From assembly GCA_030430495.1 (NCBI GenBank), contig JAUIKM010000042.1:1-50070 (forward strand): DNA of 50,070 bases, written 5' to 3'. Under the pieces are notes generated by a model that had not been told where the DNA came from, did no database searches, and saw only the letters and a list, made by a program, of their open reading frames with translations. The DNA is from a bacterium (GTDB taxonomy: Bacteria; Bacteroidota; Ignavibacteria; Kapaibacteriales; UBA7675). This document shows positions 39,401 through 45,215 of this stretch, in pieces. Numbering within the stretch: the stretch's first letter is position 1; each line of letters opens with the position of its first letter. The position numbers and the translations under genes are program-made.

Positions 39401-41575
39401 TGGCAGCAGAGCGACGACGGTGCGGACTGGAACGACATCGCCGGTGCAACGGACGAAACACTCGATCTGCCGGCCGACGCGCCCGCCGTGGACCAGCGCC
39501 TCTACCGCGCCGTGTTCACCAATGAGTGCGGCACTGCATTCGGTCAGCCCGCGCGCCTGACGGTGCAGACCACTCCGGTCATTGCGCAGCAGCCTGCCGA
39601 CGTGACCGTCTGCGATGGCGAAAATGTGACAATCAGCGCAACGGCCACGGCAACGCCGCAGCCGGACGTTCAATGGCAGCAGTTTATCGGCGGCGTTTGG
39701 ACGGACCTCAACGGCGAAACTGCGAACGACCTGAAACTGAGCGGCGTAACAGCCGCGCTGAACGGCAGCCGCTTCCGCGCCTTGTTTGTCAATGCCTGCC
39801 AAATTGAAGTGATTTCCGAGGAAGCCGAGCTGACGGTGCAGACCTTCACGGTCAGCGTCAGCGAGGACGGCGCGGACGTGGGCGCTATGATCGACTTTGG
39901 CGAAATTGTGCGCTGCGACGGACCGGCGGGCGAGAGCCGCTCCCTGCGCCTGGCGATCGACGCCATCGGCACACAGAGCGCCGAGTTGAGTTCGATCGTT
40001 TTTGACGGACCTTTCAGCGCGACGCTGGCGGCGAACACGCAGATCGACGTCGACGCACCCGTCGACTTTGAGCTGACTTTTACCCCGACGGGCGACGGCG
40101 CGGCGACGGGCTCGATGACTCTGGTCTTTGAACCCTGCGGCATCACGCGTACGATTGAACTGCGCGCGCTGCAGACCGTGCCCGAAATTACGGCCATCTC
40201 CGCGAACGAAGACTTCGGCACCGTGGCGGAGGGCGACTTCTCCAGACGCGACATCGAATTTGAAAACAGCGGCAGCGCGACCGTACTGATCGAAAACTGG
40301 AATGATATTCAGCCGCCCTTCTACGTGACGGCAAGCGTTCCGGCCGGTCCCCTGCCGATTGCGCTTGATCCGGGCGAACGCATCACGGTAACGGTGGAAT
40401 ACCGCCCCGAAACACAGGACCAGGTTGAGACTTCGACGTTGACGGCATTTTCGCAGACGCCTTGCGAACGCTCGGCTTCGACGGCCCTGCGCGGCGAATC
40501 AGCGCCTCCCCCGCGTGCGCGCATTGTCGCCATCCCGCAGGCGCTCGACTTCGGCGAAGTAATGGTCACGATGTCGGCCGAGCTGGACCTGGTGCTGGAA
40601 AACCGCGGCGACAAAACGGGGCGCATCAACAGCCTGCGTTTTGACGAGCTCGGAACGCCCTTCCGCGTCGAAACCGCCCTGCCGATTCCGCTGGACATTC
40701 CGCCGAACGAATCGCGCCGCCTGAAAATCTCGTTTAATCCGACCGCGGTCGGCGATTTCGAGGACTCGCTGCGCTTCTTTGCCGAGGAAGGCATCACGCC
40801 GGTGGTATTCATGAAAGGCACCGGCATTCCGCTGCCCGAAAGTTCGACAAGTATCTTTGTGCCGAATCTTTCGGCCGAACCGAACACGAACAACTTCTCC
40901 GTGCCGCTGATTCTCGAGGACCAGAACGATCTCGAGCTGGTCGACATTCAGGACCTGACCGTTGAACTGGTGTTCGACGCCACGCTCTTTTACCCCGAAT
41001 CGGTTTCGCGTGGACGCATCGTGTCCAACACGACCGACCGGGTGCTCGGCAAACTCGAGCGGCGCGTGCGCATTGAAGTGCCCGCCTCCGAATTCGCGAC
41101 CACGCCGGTCGACGGCGAAGTGTTAACCAGCATGATCGGCACGGTGCTGCTCGGCGAAAACGAGCAGACGGAGATTCGCATCGACGAAGCCACGTGGGAC
41201 GTCGGCCTCGGGACCAACATCGTCCTGCGTCGCAACGGCAGCCTGTCGCTTGAGAACGTATGTCGCGTCGGCGGTACGCGCCTGATTTCGCTCAACCGCG
41301 CTTTCGGCATCACGTCGATTTCACCCAATCCGGGCGGCGCGAACACAGAGATTATCACGGAGGGCGTCGGCCTCGGCCCCGCCAGCCTGGAGATATTTAA
41401 CGAAGCCGGCAAACGCGTGTACTTTAACGAGTGGACGCAGACAGCGGGCGCTGCACAACACGGCAACTATCGCATTCATCAAATCGATGCGTCGGATCTG
41501 CCGAGCGGTACTTATCACGTCATTTTCCGATCGCGCGAACGCCTCGACAGCGGCCGCCTCATTATTGTGAAATAA
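27500..41575 (+). CDS. Giant T9SS-secreted Ig-repeat surface protein (4691 aa)
   Basis: The signal peptide (SLFFGCLLMCMAVSTAPA) and GGAG seven bases upstream fix the start at the ATG of 27500. Domains by eye: an N-terminal 'NRGQW...' module (about 45-260) of the kind that precedes SBBP repeats; seven SBBP beta-propeller repeats (about 264-760; units such as LEYSTFVGG, VLYSTFFGG); a linker domain (about 770-862). Then come about 35 Ig-like domains (about 864-4112), each near 93 residues with a pattern of C-E-G-E-x-x-x-F, a VQWQ-type tryptophan, YR and N-x-CG. Three choice-of-anchor-D/ASH-like domains follow (about 4113-4443), then a cohesin-like module (about 4450-4590) and a type A T9SS sorting domain (ISPNPGG to the end). 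It is probably a surface adhesin or matrix protein. No enzyme motif is seen. The stop is 37 bases from the OmpA-family start. Confidence 0.93.
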   Translation: MKSVRDGVYSLFFGCLLMCMAVSTAPARVQPSADQVRSTDRVSTFNEAYLQNRGQWDDEALFLLRRPGLRMWLTHEGIVYDLFSVDVAPPPADAPPFSEGIRTRRGHVVRFALQGAQSAGTTMEMAGEGNTRYNWFRADKAVQGVRSYDEVVIGDILPGIDARYYMDGAVPRYDLIVNPGAGTEQLVWNISGGDKVEIDADGNLLVHTSRGTLSQSAPITFQENPDGTRSYVNTRFVLSQGPVPMVGFETEVYDRSRPLIIDPLIWSTYLGTSDDEASLGIELYTTTDVNNVVTIENVFTCGYTDSDSFPVQAGGYQQTNSGELDAYVARFDKDATDLEECTYIGGSEDDVARDIAVDGDGDVYITGYTTSGIDKYPTTVGAAQTNHGGDCDIFVTKFANDLGTLEYSTFVGGNSDDRAYAIALDDEMAIVAGASSSNNFPDVGTVFDDVLTSTLFDAVITKVADDGGSFVWSTFLGKDALDIALDVDIDSNQDVYVCGVTGNTNQSNLFWLQDAFDATFNSTANDQLVFEQYDGFVTKIESDASAVLYSTFFGGVKDDYCSGLDVLSTSLVYVVGSTLSDTTNHDFPVKGAYQADLSSSSDVFVAGFDVSQAGVNSLVYSSYLGGSSQDYGHRIQMVADSAYVIGITNSNDFPTNSFSYFRRAIGDEDVFMTKLIVDEGVNGLEYSTYFGGKKTDRRTDDNDEFFAYMPNLGMSHYVNNNYIWICGGTQSVDFPTSVDAYQEEYEGNPRDAFLLNFELTADKIDVLSPTQNEEYCVCDSIKVKWSRTGNDDVIIHLVDEDFDPEDDGATETAVIDTVNFVTPVDSLMWKLPEDLDPTKKYSVRVYDAINPALYDSSEYFYVYAPPVIDSIGGDTELCLDVNAEVELEAEFATSTTATIKWQELTSRNPDVWTDLNGETTERLEFTATPADNNRIFRIEIENECGVTSATMQLIIVQKPNILAYVPAAASCKGKTLTIGVVAEFYPDADITWQESTDDGANWSDVDGPKPALHSPQTNEFDTPVVSGASNGNKYRAKLENSCGVVYSAITTIVLQFPPEDPVQPVDQEECEGDQVTFTWDFDAFPLPTDYGWECSTDGGANWTFVAGSQGQKTLTIASADKADAGKLYRAYARGHTCWDPGEELLSNEVSYDVIDPPNISGAPSDTTICIGDGASFNFTAENIDNFEWLKDGQPITDPTISRGINSLSFLTFAASHAGSYSYTGSGDCTPSASFSFTITAGDVPTIDTQPLDVFACEGEDATFTVDADGADTYEWFVDELDGNGFTRISGESGTDLTISSVTTAMDGFRYRVRGRNDCGRSDWSDIVVLSVGTEPSFTTPPADVEVCLNDPGLTISFEVDGDPAPSITWYRDQNDGNGFQVFNTAANEKSYTFSPVTADLGDDRFYIEISNSCGTVQSAIIDVTILTEPVVELAVASPTVCAGEQVVFEVDYSGAEPIAVSWLRRPAGAPSWTPIAGQNGKTYTIPAADINDDQTRYRAELVNSCGTTRSTGLLTVVDKPQFTNDAPADQAVCEGDDVTFTAVLVDNTTPIDDYQWQQDDGGGFVDLNNGANVSGAKTLALTLQNVTTAMHGYRYRLVAENQCASGAQAVVSPIAELTVNYAPRDLAIDNIDPICSGEEFRISASADSRPAATVQWQRWDGTSWTDIAGATNTELVVNPITSDWDGDKVRAVFTNAVCSPNANIESSDIEVLEEVVIDNNTPNTTEVCAGEDLSLTFTVTGSETIIYQWQVDRGDGNGFVNQADGLEVNTTVVGGATTRTLTIDDVDESLDGHRYRLRAENDCTSEIFSDALTLTVNYAPRDPAIDNIDPICAGEEFIINASVDSRPAATVQWQRWDGASWTDISGATNTELRINPITSDWDGDKVRAVFTNPKCAPAVNIESADIEVLEEVVIDNNTPNTTEVCAGDDLSLTFDVSGSETIIYQWQVDRGDGNGFVNQSDGLEINTTVIGGSTTRTLIINDVDEALHGHRYRLRAENDCTSEIFSDALTLTVNYAPRDLTIDDIDPICDGEVLIVNASADSRPPATVQWQRWNGASWTNINGATTTELRIDPIDAGWDGHKVRAVFTNPECPPEADIESVDIEVLEDVQITASDLPDEHCVGDLAQFSVTLDGSTPYTIAWETFNGATWDLVGSLENYSRTIQASDDGLRLRVRVSNDCATLPPLEITLKIEEPPAIVTQPTDQEICEGDNATFSVSATGTALSYQWQRRDGALFTDIPGAAAQNASYTLNNAQQSTDDGARFRVIVSNSCGVGLASAEVMLTVDIAPTVDSDPTDQEVCEGENATFTAAATSRPALQYFYEVNDGGGWANRTALASGSLTLNNVTPDMDGNLYRFVFVNKCGESISGEALLTVNVKPAFDVEPDDQTICAGETVIFTSQIDPAVKPTPTYQWQVDDGSGFSDLNNGTDVSGATTPELTLDNVTTAMNGNRYRVLAFNICAPGGIESRAAVLTVHDVPEISSQPTDQRVCADDNVTFSVAALTPPAIDSYQWQVDDGSGFSDMAGQNGASLNFTAQDGMNGNVYRVIVENACGTTTSDEALLTVDTPPTITQQPISQTICEGEDVSFTAIADGRPAPDIAWEVNNGSGWQALSPAVHTNTLTINAADRSLDGNQYRALFTNDCDKLTSDAVTLTVNYAPENPTISGTEPIVICEGEELVITASADGKEMPTVQWEVNRGIGWEEIPFQTNPTLNIVVNDFGWDGRKYRARFTNSCGEVLTDERSIEVRQEVAITEQPQGDEFCVGDEVTFDIKVEGAEPITINWEVNDGSGWTQVASGDSYTRMIMSEDDDGLQVRAVVSNDCNEVISVVVQLTIKSPPTITAEPQDVQICEDDDASFTVEAEGSDLEYQWQQFNGTDFDDLPGKNDKTLTLTTVKQAIYDGAQFRVVLSNGCNVVNSEVVTLTVDIAPTIDTEIADMQVCSGESVTFTATADSRLPLSYGYQVDRMDGNGWSAETALAGSSLTIDDVQADMDGWLYRLVFTNDCGSTTTLAAELTVDVAPTFDMQPVDQTVCAGNTATFEATLEPGTKPEASYQWQVNDGSGFVDLSDGANVGGSQTLTLTIDNVTVDMAGNLYRVTAENLCALESSLEAELFVDDVPEITTQPTDETACEGENVMLSVAAGSPPDLSYQWQVDEGSGFADLAGEDDATLLLGAVTAAMNGNTYRVRVINYCGETLSDEVVLTVNTLPNVTEHPAGLVICEGEDAEFTARADGQPSPVLRWQSNDGSGWQDISPAETNETLTISAADRSLSGTQYRARFSNACGAEFSNAASLTVNYAPTITAEPVDQTVCEGDEVRFTVGLDGDPAPDVQWQVDRRDGNGYSDLAGEESAVLVLPNADPNQDGWTYRAHIENPCGETFSLPATLTVDTNPRITLNPTDAEHCEGEDARFEAAADAQPQPDVQWEIDRNDGSGFVPLAGETNTTLDRPAVNAAQDGYRFRAVFSNACGQVESAVVSLIVRSAPTIADEPTDIITCEGETVNFVAAANGNPLPDIRWEENRGTGFTPIGGETDPVLTLTNVQPELDGTLYRAVFTNQCGEATSVEASLTIQESPAITLEPQNLTICEGEDAELTADAEGVPAPDVQWQENRGAGWNNIDGAESPTLLIGGVDETLDGVLFRAVFTNACGEATTTDAELRIHVGPSIDVQPLDLTVCEGEDAQFTAVADGTPLPTVQWQADDGGGFSDLPGETNTTLNMAKVAAGADGRIVRAVFTNSCGVLTSRAVSLTVWTAPEITLQPRDTGACEGGTLELTAAAEGRPAPEVQWQVDEGGGFVNLVGENTPLLTVRNVPAAADGYRYRAVFSNDCGETSTREVSVRIEYPPIVERQPRDTTICAGEPVELVVEVIGDPQPNIQWLRDDGVVVTEIAGANSAILTIDVVPAAWNGQQFRARFSNSCGTLESEAATLTVNTPPVITTDAVDLTICEENPAEFTAAATGQPIPTIQWQQSDDGADWNDIAGATDETLDLPADAPAVDQRLYRAVFTNECGTAFGQPARLTVQTTPVIAQQPADVTVCDGENVTISATATATPQPDVQWQQFIGGVWTDLNGETANDLKLSGVTAALNGSRFRALFVNACQIEVISEEAELTVQTFTVSVSEDGADVGAMIDFGEIVRCDGPAGESRSLRLAIDAIGTQSAELSSIVFDGPFSATLAANTQIDVDAPVDFELTFTPTGDGAATGSMTLVFEPCGITRTIELRALQTVPEITAISANEDFGTVAEGDFSRRDIEFENSGSATVLIENWNDIQPPFYVTASVPAGPLPIALDPGERITVTVEYRPETQDQVETSTLTAFSQTPCERSASTALRGESAPPPRARIVAIPQALDFGEVMVTMSAELDLVLENRGDKTGRINSLRFDELGTPFRVETALPIPLDIPPNESRRLKISFNPTAVGDFEDSLRFFAEEGITPVVFMKGTGIPLPESSTSIFVPNLSAEPNTNNFSVPLILEDQNDLELVDIQDLTVELVFDATLFYPESVSRGRIVSNTTDRVLGKLERRVRIEVPASEFATTPVDGEVLTSMIGTVLLGENEQTEIRIDEATWDVGLGTNIVLRRNGSLSLENVCRVGGTRLISLNRAFGITSISPNPGGANTEIITEGVGLGPASLEIFNEAGKRVYFNEWTQTAGAAQHGNYRIHQIDASDLPSGTYHVIFRSRERLDSGRLIIVK
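32351..33810 (+). repeat. 591-bp tandem duplication inside the Ig array
   Basis: Two complete copies (about 32351-32941 and 32942-33532) and a partial third (from 33533 to about 33810) share long identical or nearly identical stretches. Each begins at ACGGTTAACTA and encodes NYAPRD, then TIDDIDPIC or AIDNIDPIC. The 591-base period is 197 codons and equals two Ig-like domains. The neighbouring Ig domains are far more diverged, so this is a recent expansion of a two-domain unit. Confidence 0.9.
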
Positions 41576-41611
41576 GGGACTTAAACAGGGTCCCGTTGCC
41601 CAGGTTCTATC

Positions 41612-43789
41612 ATGAGCATGAGCAGACTTAACAAAGCCCTTCTTGTTTGTTGTTGTTGGTTCAGCCTCGCGTTGTCGGGTCAGGCCCAAAACGCCGAACC
41701 GCCAACCGACAACCCGTCGACAAACAAAAAGGCGGCCAAAGAGCTGCGCACAGCATCCGATGCCGACTCTGTGGACGCTTCAGCGCAGCCGCCGCGGAAC
41801 GACGCGCCCCTGCACGTTGAGCAGTTTAACAACATCCCCTATCCGCTTATCGGTGTATTCGGCGGGATGCAGTTGAACCAGCACAGCGCCGGTTTCAGCA
41901 ATTTACCGGGCGTACCTTCCTGCTGTCCCGGCTACGAAAGCGGCAGCGGCGCGGGCGTGGCCTTCGGCGGCATGTTTCAGTTGCCCGCCACGGAAACGAT
42001 CGCTTTGCAGATGCGCGCCTCGTTTACAAGCCTGGGCGGTGAGATTGTCGAGCCGGAGAGCTTTGAAATTCTGAACGAAAACACGGACGAGACACAGACG
42101 GCGACGTTTGAGCACAGGCTGGAATCATCGATTAACGTTCTGGCGCTTGAGCCTTCGGCGCTCTGGTATCCAATCGATCGACCGCTTGCGTTGCGTCTGG
42201 GCGCCAACCTGGGTTTTGTGATTTCCGACAGTTACAGCGAGCAGGAAGTGCTCGTGACGCCCGAAGCGGCGACCTTTTCCAACGGCGACGTGGTGCGTAA
42301 TGCCAGCGACGGCGCCATCCCGAATGCGCAGAGCCTTTATGCCGGCGTGACGCTGGGCGTCGGATACGACCTGCCCCTGGCCGCTTTCCTGCGTTTAACA
42401 CCCGAAATTTCTTACACGTACAACGTCACGAATGTCGTGGACGGCATCGACTGGAATGTTAACGCGCTGCGCTTCGGCGCGGGGGTAAGTTATGCCTTTT
42501 TCCCGTCGCCGCCCCCGCCGCCGCCGCCACCGCCGGCGCCGGAACCCGAACCGAAACCGATTCCCGAGCCGGAGCCGCTCGAACCGCCGCCGCCGCCGGT
42601 GCTTGCCACGGATATTTCCATCGGCAAGATCTTCAAAAACGGCGCGGAAACAGACGACATGAGTTTAACGGTGGAAGAGACGGAGTACCGCGAGGTCCTG
42701 CCTTTGCTGCCGATCGTGTACTTCCCCGCAGGCGAATCGGAGCTTAAACAAACGCGGCTGAACCGCATTACGCCGGACAGCGCCGAGACTTTCCGCGAGT
42801 CGGACCTGCCCAACAAGACGCTGGAATGTTACTATCACACGCTTAACATTATCGGCCGTCGTCTGCTGGAAAACCCCGAGGCGAAAATCAGCCTGAAGGG
42901 CGTCATCAACCCGCGAGAGGGTCGCGGCAATCCGGCCGAACTGGCGCAGGAACGCGCGGAGGAAGTTAGGAAGTACTTCACCGATGTATGGAATATTTCG
43001 GACGATCGCATTTCGCTTTCAACCGCGCCAAGCGACAAGGTAACGCCTAACTCGCTCAACGAAGTTGTCGAAGAGGAACGTTCGGTCGTCATAAGCACGG
43101 ATTCGTACGAGGTGTTGCGTCCGGTGGTTATCACGCGCTCGCGGCGCGGTATCGACGTCACGTCGATGGAATTCCTGCCGAGCGTTGTATCGGAAGCCGG
43201 ACTCGAATCGCTTGAGATCGAAATCCGCCAGGGCGAGCACTTCGTCGCCGCTCTGTACGACACCACCAGCGGCCTGATCCGCTGGGAGCCGGAAGCCGAT
43301 GCATTCACAAACGAAGAAACACCGCTGACGATAGCACTCAAAGTGCGCGATATTCAGGGACAAAGCGACTCCGTCGCCACGTCCGTACCGGTTCGTCAGT
43401 TGACGATCCAGGACAAAAAGTTAAACAACCAGAAAGACCGGATTATCGAGAAGTACTCGCTGATCCTGTTTGAATTCGACGACCACGAGCTGGACGTGCG
43501 CAACCGCCGCATTCTGGATGAGGTGGCTTCACGCATACAGCCCAACTCCACCGTGTTGATACAAGGTTTTACCGACCGCACAGGCACGGAGGAATACAAC
43601 GAACGGCTGGCACGGGACCGCTCGCGCAAGATCGTGCAGTACCTGGAAGACCGCCTTGAAATCGAGCACGACAATATTCGCTGGGAAGCCGTGGGTAAAA
43701 AACGCGCGCTTTACGACAACGACCTGACGGAGGGCCGCGCGTACTCGCGCACGGTTGTGATCAGCATCGAAACGCCGATCAAGCGGTGA
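41612..43789 (+). CDS. OmpA-family outer membrane protein
   Basis: This 725-residue envelope protein has a signal peptide (LLVCCCWFSLALSGQAQ) and a beta-barrel-like region at about 70-290 with alternating strands, ending FGAGVSYAFF. A Pro/Glu linker follows at about 299-331. Next is a degenerate OmpA-like module (about 365-500, VYFPAGESEL and AQERAEEVRKYF), then a mid domain. The clear C-terminal OmpA peptidoglycan-binding domain (about 615-725) carries LFEFDDHEL, GFTDRTGTEEYNERLARDRS (the conserved Asp and Arg that grip diaminopimelate) and EGRAYSRTV. It would tether the outer membrane to peptidoglycan. It lies 36 bases after the giant protein gene, so the two are probably co-transcribed. 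A short GGGAC/GTCCC hairpin at 41576-41594 without a T-run could tune the ratio. ATG codons at 41612 and 41618 are both possible. Confidence 0.92.
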   Translation: MSMSRLNKALLVCCCWFSLALSGQAQNAEPPTDNPSTNKKAAKELRTASDADSVDASAQPPRNDAPLHVEQFNNIPYPLIGVFGGMQLNQHSAGFSNLPGVPSCCPGYESGSGAGVAFGGMFQLPATETIALQMRASFTSLGGEIVEPESFEILNENTDETQTATFEHRLESSINVLALEPSALWYPIDRPLALRLGANLGFVISDSYSEQEVLVTPEAATFSNGDVVRNASDGAIPNAQSLYAGVTLGVGYDLPLAAFLRLTPEISYTYNVTNVVDGIDWNVNALRFGAGVSYAFFPSPPPPPPPPPAPEPEPKPIPEPEPLEPPPPPVLATDISIGKIFKNGAETDDMSLTVEETEYREVLPLLPIVYFPAGESELKQTRLNRITPDSAETFRESDLPNKTLECYYHTLNIIGRRLLENPEAKISLKGVINPREGRGNPAELAQERAEEVRKYFTDVWNISDDRISLSTAPSDKVTPNSLNEVVEEERSVVISTDSYEVLRPVVITRSRRGIDVTSMEFLPSVVSEAGLESLEIEIRQGEHFVAALYDTTSGLIRWEPEADAFTNEETPLTIALKVRDIQGQSDSVATSVPVRQLTIQDKKLNNQKDRIIEKYSLILFEFDDHELDVRNRRILDEVASRIQPNSTVLIQGFTDRTGTEEYNERLARDRSRKIVQYLEDRLEIEHDNIRWEAVGKKRALYDNDLTEGRAYSRTVVISIETPIKR

Positions 43790-43874
43790 GTCGACGCGTC
43801 GCACAGAAAAGCATTGAAGCCGGCGTACTTGCGGCTTGACACTGCGCGACGAGCAAGAGGAAAAACAAGCCAAA

Positions 43875-43916
43875 GGCCCGATTGAGGGGCCGCCTGGCGA
43901 AGTGGTCCGAGGCGGC
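43875..43916. other. Two hairpins upstream of the terminator
   Basis: GGCCC (43875-43879) can pair with GGGCC (43887-43891). Alternatively GCCGCCT (43889-43895) can pair with AGGCGGC (43910-43916), sharing bases with the first, so the two are mutually exclusive. On the minus strand the first is followed by a T-rich tract (TTGTTTTT). It may be a two-way terminator or a switch-like structure. Confidence 0.35.
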
Positions 43917-43940
43917 AAAAAACGTCGAGATTAAAGTGAG

Positions 43941-43980
43941 TCCGCGTGTGGAGCTCGAGGAGTCTGCGCGCGGATTTTTT
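43941..43980 (+). terminator. Rho-independent terminator after the OmpA-family gene
   Basis: TCCGCGTG (43941-43948) pairs with CGCGCGGA (43967-43974), eight base pairs with one G-U, directly followed by six T's (43975-43980). It lies about 150 bases after the OmpA-family stop and would end the giant protein-OmpA transcript. Confidence 0.7.
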
Positions 43981-44334
43981 GTTTGCGGGGTTGGAGTGTA
44001 TGGGGTGCGAGCGCCAGGTTAGGAGACAGAGGGTTTGGGGTTGGTTGAGAAATTGATGGTTCTTTGAGTGAAATCAATGGGCCCCTACCCCCGCCGCCAC
44101 CGCCAGAAAAAGCACACCACTATCCAACCGCAGGCCCTCCGCCTCTCAGCGGACCACAGCCTGCAGCCTCCACCACCACGGGCCGCCCACGCGTCGGCGC
44201 CCGCTATGCCGCAAGTCTAAGCACAATCGCGCCCGTTTCAAGCGGTAAAAAACTGAACGCCCCCCAAAACGTGGTCCAACGTGCCGTTTTCACCGCTGAA
44301 CGGGCAACAGCGCCCTGCCGCCGTTGACGCCACT

Positions 44335-44347
44335 TTTCGTAAATTGT
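44335..44347 (+). promoter_or_regulatory. Candidate promoter box before the crotonase genes
   Basis: TTTTCGTAAATT here is identical to 19577-19588 upstream of dus. The TAAATTGT part is a near match to TAnnTTTG. It ends about 60 bases before the ATG at 44407. Confidence 0.35.
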
Positions 44348-44406
44348 ACCTCGCTTTTTCAGAACCGGCGGTCGTCCGCCGCCATCAGTCCGTGGAGAAC
44401 GCGCCC

Positions 44407-45186
44407 ATGCGTGAATTCGAATGCATCAGGATCTATCAGGCCGCCGACGGCATCGGCGCCATCCAGATAAATCGCCCCGATAAACTCAATGCGCTCAGCC
44501 TGCAAACAATGCGCGAACTCGTCGACGCCTTCGAAGCCTTCGATGCCGATGAGTCCGTCCGCTGTATCGTGCTCCACGGCGACAAAAAAGCGTTTGCCGC
44601 CGGAGCCGACATAACTGAAATGTCCGATGCCACGGCTATCGATATGCTCGGACGCGACCAGTTCACACGCTGGGATCGCCTTCGCAAAATCAAAACGCCC
44701 GTCGTGGCGGCCGTCAGCGGTTTTGCGCTGGGTGGCGGCTGTGAACTGGCCATGATCTGCGATATGATCGTCGCGGCGGAAAGTGCCCGATTCGGTCAGC
44801 CCGAAATTAAAATCGGCGTCATGCCCGGCGCGGGCGGCACGCAGCGTTTGACGCGCGCCGTCGGCAAAGCCCTGGCCATGGAAATGGTGCTCACCGGCCG
44901 CATGATTTCCGCGCGCGAAGCACACACCGCCGGACTGGTTAACCGCGTCTGCCCCGACGCCGTCTACCTGGAAGAAGCCATTTCACTCGCCAGATCCGTG
45001 GCGTCGATGCCGCCGCTCTCCGTGCGCCTCGGCAAAGAAGCCGTGCTGAAAGCCTTCGATACAAGCATCGAAAGCGGCCTGGAATTTGAGCGCAAAAACT
45101 TCTATCTCCTGTTCGCCAGCGAGGACGCGCGCGAAGGCATGACGGCGTTTATGGAAAAGCGCAAACCCGATTGGTCCGGCAAGTAA
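44407..45186 (+). CDS. Enoyl-CoA hydratase (crotonase family, ECHS1/PaaF-like)
   Basis: This enzyme hydrates trans-2-enoyl-CoA to 3-hydroxyacyl-CoA in beta-oxidation or the phenylacetyl-CoA pathway, in the cytoplasm. From the ATG at 44407 (GGAG nine bases upstream) it has 259 residues, the family length. The oxyanion-hole segment AAGADITEM is intact, as are both catalytic glutamates: Glu113 in GGGCELAM and Glu133 in FGQPEI. PGAGGTQRLTRAVGKALAMEM closely resembles the mitochondrial short-chain hydratase. The frame is open further upstream, but that part is not conserved in character. It heads a run with a second crotonase and a 3-hydroxyacyl-CoA dehydrogenase. Confidence 0.93.
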   Translation: MREFECIRIYQAADGIGAIQINRPDKLNALSLQTMRELVDAFEAFDADESVRCIVLHGDKKAFAAGADITEMSDATAIDMLGRDQFTRWDRLRKIKTPVVAAVSGFALGGGCELAMICDMIVAAESARFGQPEIKIGVMPGAGGTQRLTRAVGKALAMEMVLTGRMISAREAHTAGLVNRVCPDAVYLEEAISLARSVASMPPLSVRLGKEAVLKAFDTSIESGLEFERKNFYLLFASEDAREGMTAFMEKRKPDWSGK

Positions 45187-45215
45187 TCACAACACAAAAA
45201 GTTAAACACAAGACA

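Larger units (their letters stand above)
43790..44406. other. Structured intergenic region
   Basis: No gene is supported. A frame at 44064-44327 is Pro-rich and lacks a ribosome binding site. The region holds three hairpins (43875-43980), the last terminator-like, then a G-rich stretch on the plus strand (about 43985-44055), a C-rich stretch, and a promoter-like box at 44335-44347. A tRNA-like look of the hairpin loop at 43896-43909 does not extend to a full cloverleaf. Confidence 0.5.

Noticed and set aside
27500-41575. CRISPR-like periodicity in the giant gene
   Set aside because: The repeats are about 280 bases, coding and diverged, with no spacers. They are protein domains.
43889-43916. 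tRNA-like D-arm sequence
   Set aside because: No acceptor, anticodon or T arm can be built around it. It fits a simple hairpin better.
44064-44327. Pro-rich ORF before the crotonase genes
   Set aside because: It starts at a non-ATG codon without a ribosome binding site, has low-complexity composition and overlaps the promoter-like box.
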